The notes beneath the pieces are model-generated. The model was not told the DNA's origin and searched no databases. It saw only the letters and a list, made by a program, of their open reading frames with translations. Source: Actinomycetota bacterium (GTDB taxonomy: Bacteria > Actinomycetota > Aquicultoria > Subteraquimicrobiales > Subteraquimicrobiaceae). Taken from it: a DNA stretch of 64,000 nt. The stretch is from positions 73,600 through 137,599 of the forward strand of contig JASEGB010000003.1 in the NCBI GenBank assembly GCA_030018275.1, written 5' to 3'. The translations under genes and the position numbers were made by a program. Shown in pieces: positions 17,496 through 26,730 of the stretch (its first letter is position 1; each line of letters opens with the position of its first letter).

Positions 17496-18328
17496 AGCGC
17501 ATCACCTGTGAAATTTAGCGGAGCCACCTCATCTACCAAACCCAACTCCTGGGATTTTTGAAGGAAGAATAGAAGTCCTTCTTGATACGGAAGGGAGAAA
17601 TCGAAGTGGAGAGCAGCGAAGTAACTTTTCAGAAAACCCACTGGGAATATTTCCCAGCGAGCGGCATATTCGGCGATCTGATCAAGATTCTCTTTGGAAT
17701 ATTCCAGGGATTTGTAAAGTGCTTGATGCACTTCCTTCACCAATTCCGGCTTGGTTTTGACAAATTCTCTATGCACCGCCCAGACGGCGTAAACCATCTT
17801 CCTCCCACAGAAGTCAAGCCACTCCGAGCCGAGATCGTACTTCAGAAGCGGACTTGGTTGATACAGTGCGCGAAGGGCATCATCCCCTATGAGCAGGGCG
17901 GCATCGGCTTCTCGCATCATTTGAGGAAGATCTGGTGGATATTCGATGTAGATGGGAGTCACTTGATACTTATAGTGAAGGAGTATTTTGACTAGAGCCT
18001 GGGAGGTGACCGAAGTATTAGTTAAGGCAACTGTTTTACCATTTAATTCATCAAGAGGTACATTACTAACCAAGAGGATGCTCTTTACCTCTCCATCGGA
18101 GCTGACTGAAAGGTTCGGTAGAAGGAGAAGCGATTTGTGGTAACGGCAGTAGTCTATGGCGGGGATGGGAGCGATGTCTAGCTTGCCGGAGAGCAACCCT
18201 GTGGTCAGCTCTCTGGGTGATCCCTTAATTAGTTCCACGTCGAGTAAGACATCATTTTTAACCAATCCATAGTAAAGGGGAAGGCAGTTTAGGAATTGAA
18301 TGTGACCGAGCCGGGGTCGCATTGACAT
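17492..18328 (-). CDS. mqnA: Chorismate dehydratase
   Basis: First step of the futalosine menaquinone route: dehydration of chorismate to 3-enolpyruvylbenzoate. 278 residues with the periplasmic-binding-protein-like fold seen in MqnA/MqnD. It begins RLGHIQFLNCLPLYYGL, and has LDIAPIPAIDYCRY, ILLVSNVPLDEL and ALLIGDDALR. No signal peptide, so it is cytosolic. It lies between mqnE (3-base gap) and mqnC (4-base overlap). Confidence 0.92.
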   Translation of the reverse strand: MSMRPRLGHIQFLNCLPLYYGLVKNDVLLDVELIKGSPRELTTGLLSGKLDIAPIPAIDYCRYHKSLLLLPNLSVSSDGEVKSILLVSNVPLDELNGKTVALTNTSVTSQALVKILLHYKYQVTPIYIEYPPDLPQMMREADAALLIGDDALRALYQPSPLLKYDLGSEWLDFCGRKMVYAVWAVHREFVKTKPELVKEVHQALYKSLEYSKENLDQIAEYAARWEIFPVGFLKSYFAALHFDFSLPYQEGLLFFLQKSQELGLVDEVAPLNFTGDAL

Positions 18329-18331
18329 CTC

Positions 18332-19468
18332 CTAGTTGTATATCTTCAGGACGTTATAGACGGTGTCTCTTTCCACAGGAGTTCGACCGGCGTCTTTGAT
18401 CGACTTGATCAGTGCCGATTTGGATATAGCTTCTGGGGTTTCAGCTCCGGCGGCATGGGTGATTTTCTCCTCCACTATGGTCCCATCCATATCATCGACG
18501 CCAAAGGCAAGCGATATTTGAGCGAGTTTTATTCCTATCATTATCCAGAAGGCTTTAATGTGATCGAAGTTGTCCAACATTAACCTGGCTATAGCCAGCG
18601 TTTTTAGGTCATCGCGCCCGGTGGTGAAGCTGAGCCGAGATAACTCAGTGTTTTTGGGGTGAAAGGCTAGGGGGATAAAGGCTTGAAATCCTCGGGTTTC
18701 GTCCTGCAATCGTCTTAAAGACAGTAGGTGGTCTATCCTTTCCTCGATGGTTTCGATATGACCGTAAAGCATCGTTGCGTTTGACTTTATGCCGAGTTTA
18801 TGAGCCGTGCGCATTATCTCCAACCAGCGACTTCCGCTTATCTTTTTCTCCCATGCCTTTTTACGGGCCCGCTCGCTGAAAATCTCCGCTCCTCCTCCGG
18901 GGAGGGATCCCAATCCCACATCCTTGAGTTGTCTCAATACTCCTTCGGTGGAAAGCCCTGAGATTCTAGAGAAGTAATCTATCTCCACCGCTGTGAAGGC
19001 TTGGATATGCACGTGGGGAAGAGCCTCTTTAAGTCCTTTGACCATCTCCAGGTAAAAGGTAAAAGGAAGGTCGGGGTGAAGACCGCCCACGATATGGAGC
19101 TCGGTGATACCCCTTGGTGCGGATTCCAAAGCGGCTTCCATAATCTCATCTAGACTCATGGTGTAGGCATCGGGATCTTCTTTGTCTCGGCTAAAGGCGC
19201 AGAATTTGCACCTGTTAATACATATGTTGCTGGGATTGATGTGCCTATTGTTGATGAAATAAACGTAGTTGCCGGTTTTTCTCTGTTTTACCAGGTCGGC
19301 GAGGTAGCCAATTTGAAGTAGATCATCTGATTGGTAGACTCTGATCCCATCTTCCCTCGAAAGCCGTTCCCCCGCTAGGATTTTTTCGAAGATATCGGAT
19401 AAATTTCCGTCTTTAAGGAAATTTTGCACCGTCCTCTCTTGATATACACTCGAGGATTTCTCCGACAT
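18332..19468 (-). CDS. mqnE: Aminofutalosine synthase (radical SAM)
   Basis: Joins the adenosyl group of SAM to 3-enolpyruvylbenzoate to give aminofutalosine. The start at 19468 is preferred over an upstream in-frame ATG because AAGGAG lies just before it and the 38 extra residues look non-native. The cluster cysteines are in NICINRCKFCAFSRD; RHINPSN and ITELHIVGGLHPDL are MqnE-like. Further segments: LPGGGAEIFSERAR and KSNATMLYGH. First gene of the minus-strand menaquinone arm. The presence of MqnE means aminofutalosine is made, so a deaminase such as the one at 13709-15019, or a direct hydrolase, is required. Confidence 0.93.
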   Translation of the reverse strand: MSEKSSSVYQERTVQNFLKDGNLSDIFEKILAGERLSREDGIRVYQSDDLLQIGYLADLVKQRKTGNYVYFINNRHINPSNICINRCKFCAFSRDKEDPDAYTMSLDEIMEAALESAPRGITELHIVGGLHPDLPFTFYLEMVKGLKEALPHVHIQAFTAVEIDYFSRISGLSTEGVLRQLKDVGLGSLPGGGAEIFSERARKKAWEKKISGSRWLEIMRTAHKLGIKSNATMLYGHIETIEERIDHLLSLRRLQDETRGFQAFIPLAFHPKNTELSRLSFTTGRDDLKTLAIARLMLDNFDHIKAFWIMIGIKLAQISLAFGVDDMDGTIVEEKITHAAGAETPEAISKSALIKSIKDAGRTPVERDTVYNVLKIYN

Positions 19469-19505
19469 CGAGAACTCCTTAAAATGGAAGGGTTGAACTT
19501 GTAGT

Positions 19506-19534
19506 AGTATACCTTCTTTTTGAGATTCTTTGAA
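19506..19534 (-). promoter_or_regulatory. Candidate promoter of mqnE
   Basis: On the minus strand TTCAAA (19534-19529) and TATACT (19511-19506) are 17 bases apart, about 40 bases before the mqnE start. Confidence 0.4.
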
Positions 19535-19555
19535 GATGTTTCTCTGAAAAATTGT

Positions 19556-19583
19556 TTGAAAAATGGAGCTTTTGATATACAAT
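19556..19583 (+). promoter_or_regulatory. Candidate promoter of the menG arm
   Basis: TTGAAA at 19556-19561 and TACAAT at 19578-19583 are spaced by 16 bases, about 40 bases before menG. With the mqnE promoter it forms a divergent pair serving both arms of the menaquinone locus. Confidence 0.4.
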
Positions 19584-19625
19584 TAGTAAGCGCTGGAAGG
19601 GTATATAAGTTCAGGAACTGGGGAG

Positions 19626-20378
19626 ATGGAGGAAACTGACGTTAAAAGGGGAGATAGGGTAAACAATCTGGTTTCGGCTGAGGAAAAAGAGAGATACGTT
19701 AAATCAATATTTTCCACTATAGCTAAACGTTACGATGTTTTAAACACGCTTTTAAGCTTCGGCTTACACCATCATTGGAAAAAATTTGCGGTAAAATTAG
19801 CCAACCTATCTCCTGGAGACACCGCTCTGGATATATGCTCAGGTACCGGAGATTTGGCAATTCTTCTTTCCAAGAAGGTTGGATCGAGGGGTAAGGTCGT
19901 TGCCCTTGATTTTTGTCAAGAGATGTTGAAGCTAGCTCAGGAGAAAGTCAAGGCGGCGGGAATTATCAACTGTAACTTTGTCTATGGGAATGCCGAAGAG
20001 CTGAAATTTCCAGCGGAATCCTTCAACGCAGTGACCGTGGGCTTTGGCATGAGAAACGTCGTCCATATCGATAAGGTATTCAGGGAGATGCACCGGGTGT
20101 TAAAACCCAATGGAAGGGCAATTTGTCTGGAGTTCAGCCATCCCACATCCCCCATTTTTAGGACACTTTATGATTTTTATTCCTTTAAGATTCTCCCTAA
20201 AATTGGGGGGTTCATCTCCAGGAAGTCCGATGCCTATTTTTATCTACCCAATTCGATCAGAGAGTTTCCCAGCCAGGATGAGTTGAAAATCATCATGGAA
20301 AAGGTGGGCTTCGGCGAGGTTCGATATTACAATTTGACCGGAGGAATAGTAGCCATACATTTGGGAATAAAATCTTGA
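19626..20378 (+). CDS. menG: Demethylmenaquinone methyltransferase
   Basis: SAM-dependent C-methylation, the last step of menaquinone synthesis. A UbiE/MenG family protein of 250 residues: YVKSIFSTIAKRYDVLNTLLSFGLHHHWK at its N-terminal part, motif I ALDICSGTGDLA, and GFGMRNVVHIDKVFREMHRVLKPNG. The RBS GGGGAG precedes the ATG. It opens the plus-strand arm with the UbiD, UbiA and UbiX homologues behind it, so the assignment to menaquinone rather than ubiquinone is well supported. Confidence 0.93.
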   Translation: MEETDVKRGDRVNNLVSAEEKERYVKSIFSTIAKRYDVLNTLLSFGLHHHWKKFAVKLANLSPGDTALDICSGTGDLAILLSKKVGSRGKVVALDFCQEMLKLAQEKVKAAGIINCNFVYGNAEELKFPAESFNAVTVGFGMRNVVHIDKVFREMHRVLKPNGRAICLEFSHPTSPIFRTLYDFYSFKILPKIGGFISRKSDAYFYLPNSIREFPSQDELKIIMEKVGFGEVRYYNLTGGIVAIHLGIKS

Positions 20379-20393
20379 TCACGGAGGTAGAAA

Positions 20394-21839
20394 TTGGCGT
20401 TTAAAGACCTTCGAGAATTTATTGAATTTCTCGAGGTAAGGGGAGAATTGCACCGAGTGAGCACGCTCGTGGACCCGGTCTTGGAGATAACCGAGATCAT
20501 AGATCGGGTGAGCAAAAGCCGGGGTCCTGCCGTTCTCTTTGAAAACGTTAAGGGATCGCAAATGCCCCTCCTCATAAATACCTTTGGTTCATTTAAACGG
20601 ATGAGCTGGGCTTTGGATGCTGGGAACCTCGACCAAGTTGCGGAAAGACTACAATCCCTTTTCCCATCGGAGCTTCCCTCGACTTTTCGCCAGAAAATTA
20701 GCACCCTGTTGAAACTCAAGGAAGTCACTGGTCTTCAACCCAAGCTCATTAAAAGGGCTCCATGTCAAGAGGTTGTATTAAATCGAGATTTCAGCTTGGA
20801 AATTTTCCCCATTTTAAAATGCTGGCCCAAGGATGCCTCTAGATTCATCACCCTTCCTTTAGTGATCACCAAAGATCCTCCCACCGGTCGGCAGAATATA
20901 GGGATGTATCGTATGCAGGTTTTTGATGAGAGGACTTGTGGAATGCATTGGCACATACATCACGATGGGGCTCAGATTTACCGAGAAAGTGTTAAGCGAG
21001 GTGAACCCCTCGAGGTGGCGGTAGCTTTGGGAGGAGACCCGGCCACGATCTATTCTGCAACTGCGCCCCTTCCCCGTGGCTTCGATGAACTCCTATTCGC
21101 GGGGTTTTTAAGAGGGGAGCCCGTTGAGGTGGTTGCCTGCAAGATTGTTGATCTTAGGGTCCCAGCTCACGCGGAGATTATCTTGGAAGGCTACGTCGAT
21201 CCATTCGAGCGCCGTCTGGAGGGTCCCTTCGGCGATCACACTGGATATTATTCTCTACCCGACGAATATCCGGTGTTTCACATCAAGTGCATTACTCATC
21301 GAAAGGACCCAATTTATCCCGCAACCATTGTGGGAAGACCACCTATGGAGGATTGCTATATGGCCAAGGCCACGGAGAGGATATTCCTTCCTCTTATCAA
21401 AGCCCAACTACCCGAAATCGTGGACATTAATCTACCTATGGAAGGCGTTTTTCATAACTGTGCCTTAATCTCCATAAAGAAGAGCTATCCTTTGCATGCT
21501 TTCAAGGTGATCAATGCCCTCTGGGGGTTGGGACAGATGATGTTCACCAAGATGATAGTGGTCGTCGATGAAAATGTCGATGTTCAAAATCCTTCCGAGG
21601 TAGCCTGGAAGGTCTTCAACAACGTGGACCCGGAGAGGGATATCATATTTACCAAAGGACCTCTGGATGTGTTGGATCACGCCTCCAATACCCCAAATTG
21701 GGGTTCCAAGATGGGAATCGATGCCACCAAGAAATGGAGAGAGGAAGGCTATACCCGTGAGTGGCCCGATGATATAAGGATGGATGAGGAGATAAGGAGA
21801 CTGGTCGATGAGAAGTGGGACGAGTATGGGCTTGAATAA
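20394..21839 (+). CDS. UbiD-family prenyl-FMN decarboxylase (menaquinone)
   Basis: UbiD-fold decarboxylase of 481 residues that would use the prenylated FMN made by the UbiX homologue downstream. The TTG start at 20394 follows ACGGAGG. Landmarks: FKDLREFIEFLEVRGELHRV, GMYRMQVFDERTCGMHWHIH, GDHTGYYSLPDEYPVFHI and TIVGRPPMED. In a futalosine-pathway organism this protein corresponds to the decarboxylase of prenylated dihydroxy-6-naphthoate (MqnL-type). It overlaps the prenyltransferase gene. Confidence 0.9.
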   Translation: MAFKDLREFIEFLEVRGELHRVSTLVDPVLEITEIIDRVSKSRGPAVLFENVKGSQMPLLINTFGSFKRMSWALDAGNLDQVAERLQSLFPSELPSTFRQKISTLLKLKEVTGLQPKLIKRAPCQEVVLNRDFSLEIFPILKCWPKDASRFITLPLVITKDPPTGRQNIGMYRMQVFDERTCGMHWHIHHDGAQIYRESVKRGEPLEVAVALGGDPATIYSATAPLPRGFDELLFAGFLRGEPVEVVACKIVDLRVPAHAEIILEGYVDPFERRLEGPFGDHTGYYSLPDEYPVFHIKCITHRKDPIYPATIVGRPPMEDCYMAKATERIFLPLIKAQLPEIVDINLPMEGVFHNCALISIKKSYPLHAFKVINALWGLGQMMFTKMIVVVDENVDVQNPSEVAWKVFNNVDPERDIIFTKGPLDVLDHASNTPNWGSKMGIDATKKWREEGYTREWPDDIRMDEEIRRLVDEKWDEYGLE

Positions 21840-22680
21840 AATTAGCCTATTTTTCCAGACGATAAAGTTCGAGCACACGGTCTTTGCCCTTCCCTTCGCT
21901 TATATGAGTGCATTCTTAGCCGTGGAAGGTATCCCCGCTTTTAGGGATTTTTTCTGGATTACCATGGCCATGGTAGGCGCTCGCACCTTGGCCATGTCCT
22001 TGAATCGTTTGATAGATAAAGAGATAGATGCTCGAAACCCCAGAACTTCTCAGCGCGCTCTCCCACGGGGATTGCTTTCCACAAGAGAAATGGTACTTTT
22101 CTCCCTGATTTCCTTTTTCGTTTTCATGATGGCTGTTTACGAGTTAGCACCCCTTTGCCGATATCTCTGGCCCTTGGTGATCATCCCCTTCGTCGTTTAT
22201 CCTTACACCAAGAGATTCACCTGGACCAGCCATTTTTTATTGGGTCTTTGCTTGGGGCTGGCTCCCTTGGGTGCTTGGGTGGCCATAAGGAATGGTCTTA
22301 GCCTGGTGCCAATCTTGCTCGGATTAGCCGTGTGCTTCTGGGTGGCGGGATTTGACATCATCTATTCATGCCAGGATGTTAGGGTAGACAGAGAACAGGG
22401 GCTTTATTCCATTCCCGCCCGTTTTGGGATTAAAAAAGGACTTCAAGTGACAGCTCTCCTGCATGTATTGACCGTAATTTTCCTCATTGGTGTGGGTTTA
22501 TCGATGGGTGCAGGGATATTTTATTATCTGGGTGTCACAGTAGTCGCTTTCTTGCTCGCTTATGAGAACCGTCTCGTATCTCCGGATGATCTATCCAGGG
22601 TGAATGAGGCTTTCTTTACCACCAATGGTTTTATCAGTATCCTCATGTTCGTTTTCACGGTTTTAAGTCTCCGTTTCTAA
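21808..22680 (+). CDS. UbiA-family prenyltransferase (menaquinone)
   Basis: Integral membrane prenyltransferase with about eight hydrophobic segments over 290 residues. The first Asp-rich motif is NRLIDKEIDARNPRTSQR and the second DIIYSCQDVRVDREQG; both bind Mg-prenyl-diphosphate. Probable acceptor: 1,4-dihydroxy-6-naphthoate (MqnP-type). An ATG at 21826 (MGLNKIS) is an alternative start and would shorten the overlap with the ubiD-like gene. Confidence 0.9.
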   Translation: MRSGTSMGLNKISLFFQTIKFEHTVFALPFAYMSAFLAVEGIPAFRDFFWITMAMVGARTLAMSLNRLIDKEIDARNPRTSQRALPRGLLSTREMVLFSLISFFVFMMAVYELAPLCRYLWPLVIIPFVVYPYTKRFTWTSHFLLGLCLGLAPLGAWVAIRNGLSLVPILLGLAVCFWVAGFDIIYSCQDVRVDREQGLYSIPARFGIKKGLQVTALLHVLTVIFLIGVGLSMGAGIFYYLGVTVVAFLLAYENRLVSPDDLSRVNEAFFTTNGFISILMFVFTVLSLRF

Positions 22681-22692
22681 TGGGAGAGCAAG

Positions 22693-23298
22693 GTGTCCAG
22701 CTACATCCTGGCTGTCACGGGAGCGAGCGGAACGATATACGGAAAGCGTCTTCTTGAAGTGCTTCTCTCCCGAGGACATCAGATAAAATTTTTAATCTCC
22801 AAACCCGGCGAGGAAGTCCTCGCTCACGAGCTCGATTTTCAATTGGAGGGGGATGAGAGGGAGAGAGAAAGACGGCTTAAGGATTGGTTGGGATTAAAAC
22901 CCGATGACCGTGGTTTGGAATACATCGATTACCTCAACTTCAGTGCACCCATCTGTAGTGGATCTTGCAAGACGGATGGAATGATAATCATTCCCTGTAG
23001 TATGTCAACGGTGGCTGGGGTGGCTCAAGGGATTTCCTCAAATCTCATCCAGCGAGCGGCTGATGTGATGTTAAAGGAGAGAAGACCTCTCATTCTCGTT
23101 CCCCGGGAGACTCCCTTGAATGAGATACATTTGAGGAATATGCTCACCCTCGTCCAAGCAGGGGCTTTTATCGTCCCGGCCATGCCCGGCTTTTATCATC
23201 GACCACAGAACATAGATGATTTGGTGGACTTTATTGTAGGTAGGGTCATGGATATTTTAGGCATCGAGCATGATCTTTACCTACGCTGGGGAGAATAA
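22693..23298 (+). CDS. ubiX: UbiX-family flavin prenyltransferase
   Basis: Makes prenylated FMN, the cofactor of UbiD-type decarboxylases. 201 residues, GTG start at 22693 after GGGAGAGCAAG. Typical segments: AVTGASGTIYGKRLLEVL, the central PCSMSTVAGVAQGISSNL, and RPLILVPRETPLNEIHLRNM. It comes directly after the prenyltransferase and completes the late menaquinone set on this strand (MqnM-type role). Confidence 0.93.
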   Translation: MSSYILAVTGASGTIYGKRLLEVLLSRGHQIKFLISKPGEEVLAHELDFQLEGDERERERRLKDWLGLKPDDRGLEYIDYLNFSAPICSGSCKTDGMIIIPCSMSTVAGVAQGISSNLIQRAADVMLKERRPLILVPRETPLNEIHLRNMLTLVQAGAFIVPAMPGFYHRPQNIDDLVDFIVGRVMDILGIEHDLYLRWGE

Positions 23299-23457
23299 CC
23301 ACGGGTCAGACCTCCATACACCATTTTACCAGGCCAAATAAATCCTTATTTTCAATTTTAGACTTCGGTTGGTAACGGTTCTGAACAGTGTTTGGTGGTT
23401 TGGAAAAAGTTCTTTGGATGAAGGAAAAGCAAAGAGAGCGTAGAATAAGATTTATAA

Positions 23458-24186
23458 AAGCTTGGTGAGCTCATCTCAAGAAACACCAAGTTTCTTCTTT
23501 TCCTCACCGCTACTCCTCATAGGGGAGACCCGGAGAACTTCCGCTTATTCCTCGATCTTCTCGAACCAGGCTTTTTCGCCACTACGGAGATGCTTGAGCA
23601 GTCCATCCAAAGCAAGGACAACCCTCTCTACGTGCGAAGACTAAAAGAAGATTTAAAGGATTTTAATCAAAGACCCCTTTTCCCTCCCAGGGAAGTGAGA
23701 ACAATTAAGTATCGCTTGAGCGAGGATGAAAAGCGACTTTATAATGCGGTGACTCAGTATGTGGAGGAACACTATAACAAGGCTTTGGCAAAAGAGAAAA
23801 GAAACGTCGCTTTTGCTCTCATTATTCTTCAGAAGAGGATGGCATCGAGCCTTAGAGCGATAAGAAGATCTCTCGAAAGAAGGAGAAAGCGCCTCCAGGC
23901 ATACTTAGAGCTGGGGAGAATACTCCCGGAGGAAGGCAGAATCGATGAAGAAAGACTTGAGGACTTCACCGAAAAAGAAAGATGGCACGTAGAAGACGAC
24001 CTTCTTGAGAAACTCACCACCTCTGAAACACTTGAAGAGCTCAAGGAAGAGGTGGAAAAGCTCGATGGGCTCATTAAATTGGCCAGAGAGGCAGAGAGGA
24101 AGGAGATCGAAACCAAGCTCAGTGAACTTAGAAAGGTGATGGGGACCGAGGCTATAAAAGAAAAGAACTACCTAACGAATGGCTGA
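23458..24186 (+). pseudogene. SNF2-type helicase fragment
   Basis: A 5'-truncated remnant: the frame opens after a stop at 23455-23457 with GELISRNTKFLLF, then LTATPHRGDPENFRLFLDLL, the motif III region of large SNF2-like helicases found in defence operons. It continues through VRRLKEDLKDFN, the region before the second RecA domain, and a long charged coiled-coil-like segment (RRSLERRRKRL to ELRKVM). The N-terminal ATPase half and the helicase C-terminal core (GTDVLSEG-type motifs) are absent. Such helicases often accompany DUF1156/DUF499 or DISARM-like genes, and fragments compatible with such a cluster follow. Confidence 0.7.
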
Positions 24187-24330
24187 TGGCCGCTGAGATT
24201 GAGTTAGAAATAGAGCTTTCAGCGAAATCTGAGAAAGGAATAGATAAAAGCACCTTAGAACTCAAAACAAAAGAAACCCTCAACCAAATCCAAGCCAAAA
24301 TTTTGGAATGGAAAGAGGAAGAAGAGTAGT
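24186..24330 (+). pseudogene. C-terminal fragment of an unidentified protein
   Basis: A frame of about 47 residues opening at the end of the helicase remnant: IELEIELSAKSEKGIDKS, then LELKTKETLNQIQAKILEW and an acidic tail. The style resembles the C-terminus of large ATP-binding proteins of phage-defence clusters (DUF499-like), but I cannot confirm this by eye. It is too short and lacks an RBS, so I treat it as a remnant. Confidence 0.35.
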
Positions 24331-24341
24331 TGTTTCTTGTA

Positions 24342-24426
24342 AGTTGGCAACCAAATCACCTACTACTATGTGCAGGTAGACTCTATGATCTAACAGACGA
24401 GGAAATCCAAATTATAGAGGAGGGCA
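24342..24426 (+). repeat. Methylase-tail remnant, copy A
   Basis: Degenerate form of the tail word: GGCAACCAAATCACCTACTA, then a frame reading LYDLTDEEIQIIEEG. The LYGLTDEEIKIVE type of ending is common in type IIG/Eco57I-like adenine methylases. Confidence 0.55.
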
Positions 24427-24429
24427 TAA

Positions 24430-25298
24430 ATGCCACTTTATAAAATCGATGGCAAGAGGCTAAAACTGATTAAAGAAAAGTCTTTCAGCTTAGAGAAAGA
24501 TCTACAAAAACTAACTGAAGAAAATCTTGAAACTCTGTTTGGGCTTGAATTTGTTCAAACTGAATTCCAACTAAATGATAGGTTTATAGATACCCTTGCT
24601 TTCAATCCTGAAACAAAATCATTTGTGATAATCGAATACAAGAAAGACAAGAGCTTAGCGTTGTCGATCAAGGCTATGCCTATCTGTCATTGATGTTAAG
24701 CAACAAAGGAGAATGCATTCTCGAGTATAACGAGCAAAAGGACAAAACTCTTCACCGCAAAGATGTAGACTGGACTCAGTCCAAAGTAATATTTATTTCT
24801 CCTTACTTCACGCCTTATCAAATTGAAGCAATAAACTTCAAAGACTTACCAATTGAGCTTTGGGAAGTCAGGTTTTACGAAAATCAAACTATTTCTTATA
24901 CTCAACTAAAACCGATAGAAACAGCATCGATCAAAGAGATTTCCAAAGGTGGAGTCATTGAGCGTGTCAGCGAAGACGTAATTAAAGATGTTTTCACTTC
25001 AATGGATAATCAGATAACTGAAATTGACCCTAACATCCAGCAAGAGGTTGGAAAATCAACTATATACTATAAAATTAGTGGCATTACATTCGCCTATTTT
25101 TGGTTTCAAAAGACTCAGCTTTCAATAGATTTGAGACTTCCCAAAACCACAAAGGAACTTTATGGAATCGGCAAAATTAGAGAAGTCCAAGAAGGCGACC
25201 TCTTCGGCGTAAATGTGAAAATAAATTCTTCTAAAGATGTGAATAGAGCAGTGGAACTAATTCGACAAGCTTACGAAACCGTTGCCTCAACCACATAG
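24430..25298 (+). pseudogene. DUF91/DUF5655-like predicted nuclease, one frameshift
   Basis: Two consecutive frames make one protein of about 290 residues. The first (24430-24693) reads MPLYKIDGKRLKLIKEKSFS, LTEENLETLFGLEFVQTEF and FIDTLAFNPETKSFVIIEYK, which is a PD-(D/E)XK nuclease core (ID, then IEYK). The second resumes as VVDQGYAYLSLMLSNKGE near 24660 and runs to 25298 with WTQSKVIFISPYFTPYQ. A single missing base near 24655 explains the break. With such a lesion it may be a recent pseudogene or an assembly error. It has an RBS (GAGGAGGGC) just before the ATG. The biological role of the family is not established. Confidence 0.7.
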
Positions 25299-25402
25299 AA
25301 GCGAGTTTGAGTTGATGGAGAAAAGGGAAACTTCCTCCTAATAAGTTCCATGTTTTGAATGCGGAGCAAGTCAGGCACTGACTGCTAAAAATTTAAAAAA
25401 CC

Positions 25403-25434
25403 GACTGGCTCATCGGCCAAATCGTCTACAAACT
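25403..25434 (+). repeat. Methylase-tail remnant, copy B
   Basis: Best preserved copy of the word GACTGGCTCATCGRCC-AAATCGTCTACAAACT, which would encode DWLI-QIVYKL in the intact methylase. Followed by unrelated sequence. Confidence 0.6.
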
Positions 25435-25510
25435 TTCACGCAAAGAAACTAGCCCGCTTCGACGATAAAATCTTCCTCACAGAAGATATAGCTCCTGCTG
25501 AGCTTGCTGA

Positions 25511-25882
25511 AACAAAAGGTATCCCGAGTTAAAAGGGATAGTTCTAAAGACCTCTGGTTTAGGCTCTATCTTGCGCGATAATCTACATGGCGAGAAAGAT
25601 ATTCTAGTTGCCTTTATCTACGGTTCTTATGCTCAAAACCGGGAGACTATCTCAAGCGATATCGACCTTTTCGTGGTCGGTGAAATCCCGAGCAAGGATC
25701 TCCATAAGCTGATTAGAAAGGCTCAAGGAATTAGTGGTAGAGAGATTAACTATGCCTTATATACTCCAGAGGAGTTCACAAGGAAAGTTCAAACAAAGGA
25801 TCACTTTATATCTGAAGTTTTGGACTCGGCTAAAATCTTTATAAAAGGCAGCGAGAGTGACTTACAAAAGATTGCTCGATGA
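25511..25882 (+). pseudogene. HTH-nucleotidyltransferase, N-terminally truncated
   Basis: MNT-type nucleotidyltransferase preceded by the end of a missing HTH domain (YPELKGIVLKTSGLGSILRDN). The catalytic pattern GS-x10-DxD is intact in YGSYAQNRETISSDIDLFVV, followed by REINYALYTPEEF and a FLKG-like end. In full-length relatives an ArsR-like DNA-binding domain comes first; here it is gone. The partner HEPN gene follows and is clearly broken, so the pair is most likely a dead toxin-antitoxin or defence module. Confidence 0.65.
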
Positions 25883-26304
25883 GGGGAAAATCAGTCGACA
25901 TAAGACCTCCGCGAAGGAAATAAAAGACCTTTTCACCATCGTTGAGAGAGGATCTAAAGGATGCTTCCATAGAAAAGTTATCCACTGATAGAAGATTCGC
26001 CACTGCTTACAATGCCGTTTTGCAATCTGCGACAATAATAGTGCATTGTGAGGGCTACTGAGCCAGAGGCACCGGACATCATGCAACTACCTTGGAATTT
26101 GCAAGGATTGCTTTAGGTAAAGAATTTGAAGAATTGGTGGATTATTTCGGTTCTTGTCGTGTAAAAAGGAATATTGCCGACTATAATCGAGCGGGTAAGA
26201 TATCGGAGAAGGAAGCGAAAGATATCTTAAAAGAGGCAAGAAAATTTGCCCAAAAAGTCAAAAATTGGGTAAAAGAGAAACATCCTCGACTAGCACCTGA
26301 TTGA
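25863..26304 (+). pseudogene. HEPN-domain protein, frameshift and internal stop
   Basis: Partner of the nucleotidyltransferase just upstream. The reading RLLDEGKISRHKTSAKEIKD and FTIVER shifts frame near 25950, continues as DLKDASIEKLSTDRRFATAYNAVLQSAT, and meets TGA at 26059-26061 where relatives have an arginine (GY-ARG-TGHH). It then goes on as LEFARIALGKEFEELVDYF and RVKRNIADYNRAGKISEKEA. The organisation and motif RxxRNxxDY are those of HEPN proteins paired with HTH-MNT proteins. Two lesions make it a pseudogene. Confidence 0.7.
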
Positions 26305-26344
26305 GGTTGTGAGGTTGGGGTCGGGCTTGAATAATTTGACAAAT

Positions 26345-26376
26345 CAGCTGGTTCATCGACCAAATCTTCTATGAAC
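26345..26376 (+). repeat. Methylase-tail remnant, copy C
   Basis: CAGCTGGTTCATCGACC followed by AAATCTTCTATGAAC, a diverged copy of the same word, 40 bases after the HEPN remnant. Confidence 0.5.
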
Positions 26377-26527
26377 CTAATCGGTGTCGAGCGCCAATCC
26401 GAAAATCCGACCATTCCAGATATCATTCCACCTGGAGAATATAAATACCCTTGCTCTCCGAAGCAAAATGGGTACAATAGAGATGTCTCAATGGTTGTAT
26501 CAAAGGGGAGTAAAGGGAGAGGATAAA

Positions 26528-26719
26528 ATGGGAGCGATTGATCTGACCGATGTCTATAAGAAATATAAAGGAAAGTGGGTAGCTCTTGCCAAAGATGAGC
26601 AAACGGTGCTTAGCAGTGGCAAAACAGCCTCAGTTGCTTACAAGAAAGCGAAAGCCAAGGGTTTTGAGAAGCCCATTCTGATGAAAATTCCAAGGGAAAT
26701 AGTCCCTTACATTGGCTAA
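26528..26719 (+). CDS. DUF5678-type small protein
   Basis: A 63-residue protein with the pattern YKGKWVALAKDEQTVLSSGK and a KKAKAKGF-EKPILMKIP segment, typical of DUF5678. The start at 26528 is preferred because GGGAGAGGATAAA precedes it; the longer frame upstream runs through the degenerate repeat. These small proteins frequently occur next to retropepsin-like proteases, as here (gap of 11 bases to the next gene). The function is unknown. Confidence 0.75.
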   Translation: MGAIDLTDVYKKYKGKWVALAKDEQTVLSSGKTASVAYKKAKAKGFEKPILMKIPREIVPYIG

Positions 26720-26730
26720 GTAGGGAGCCA

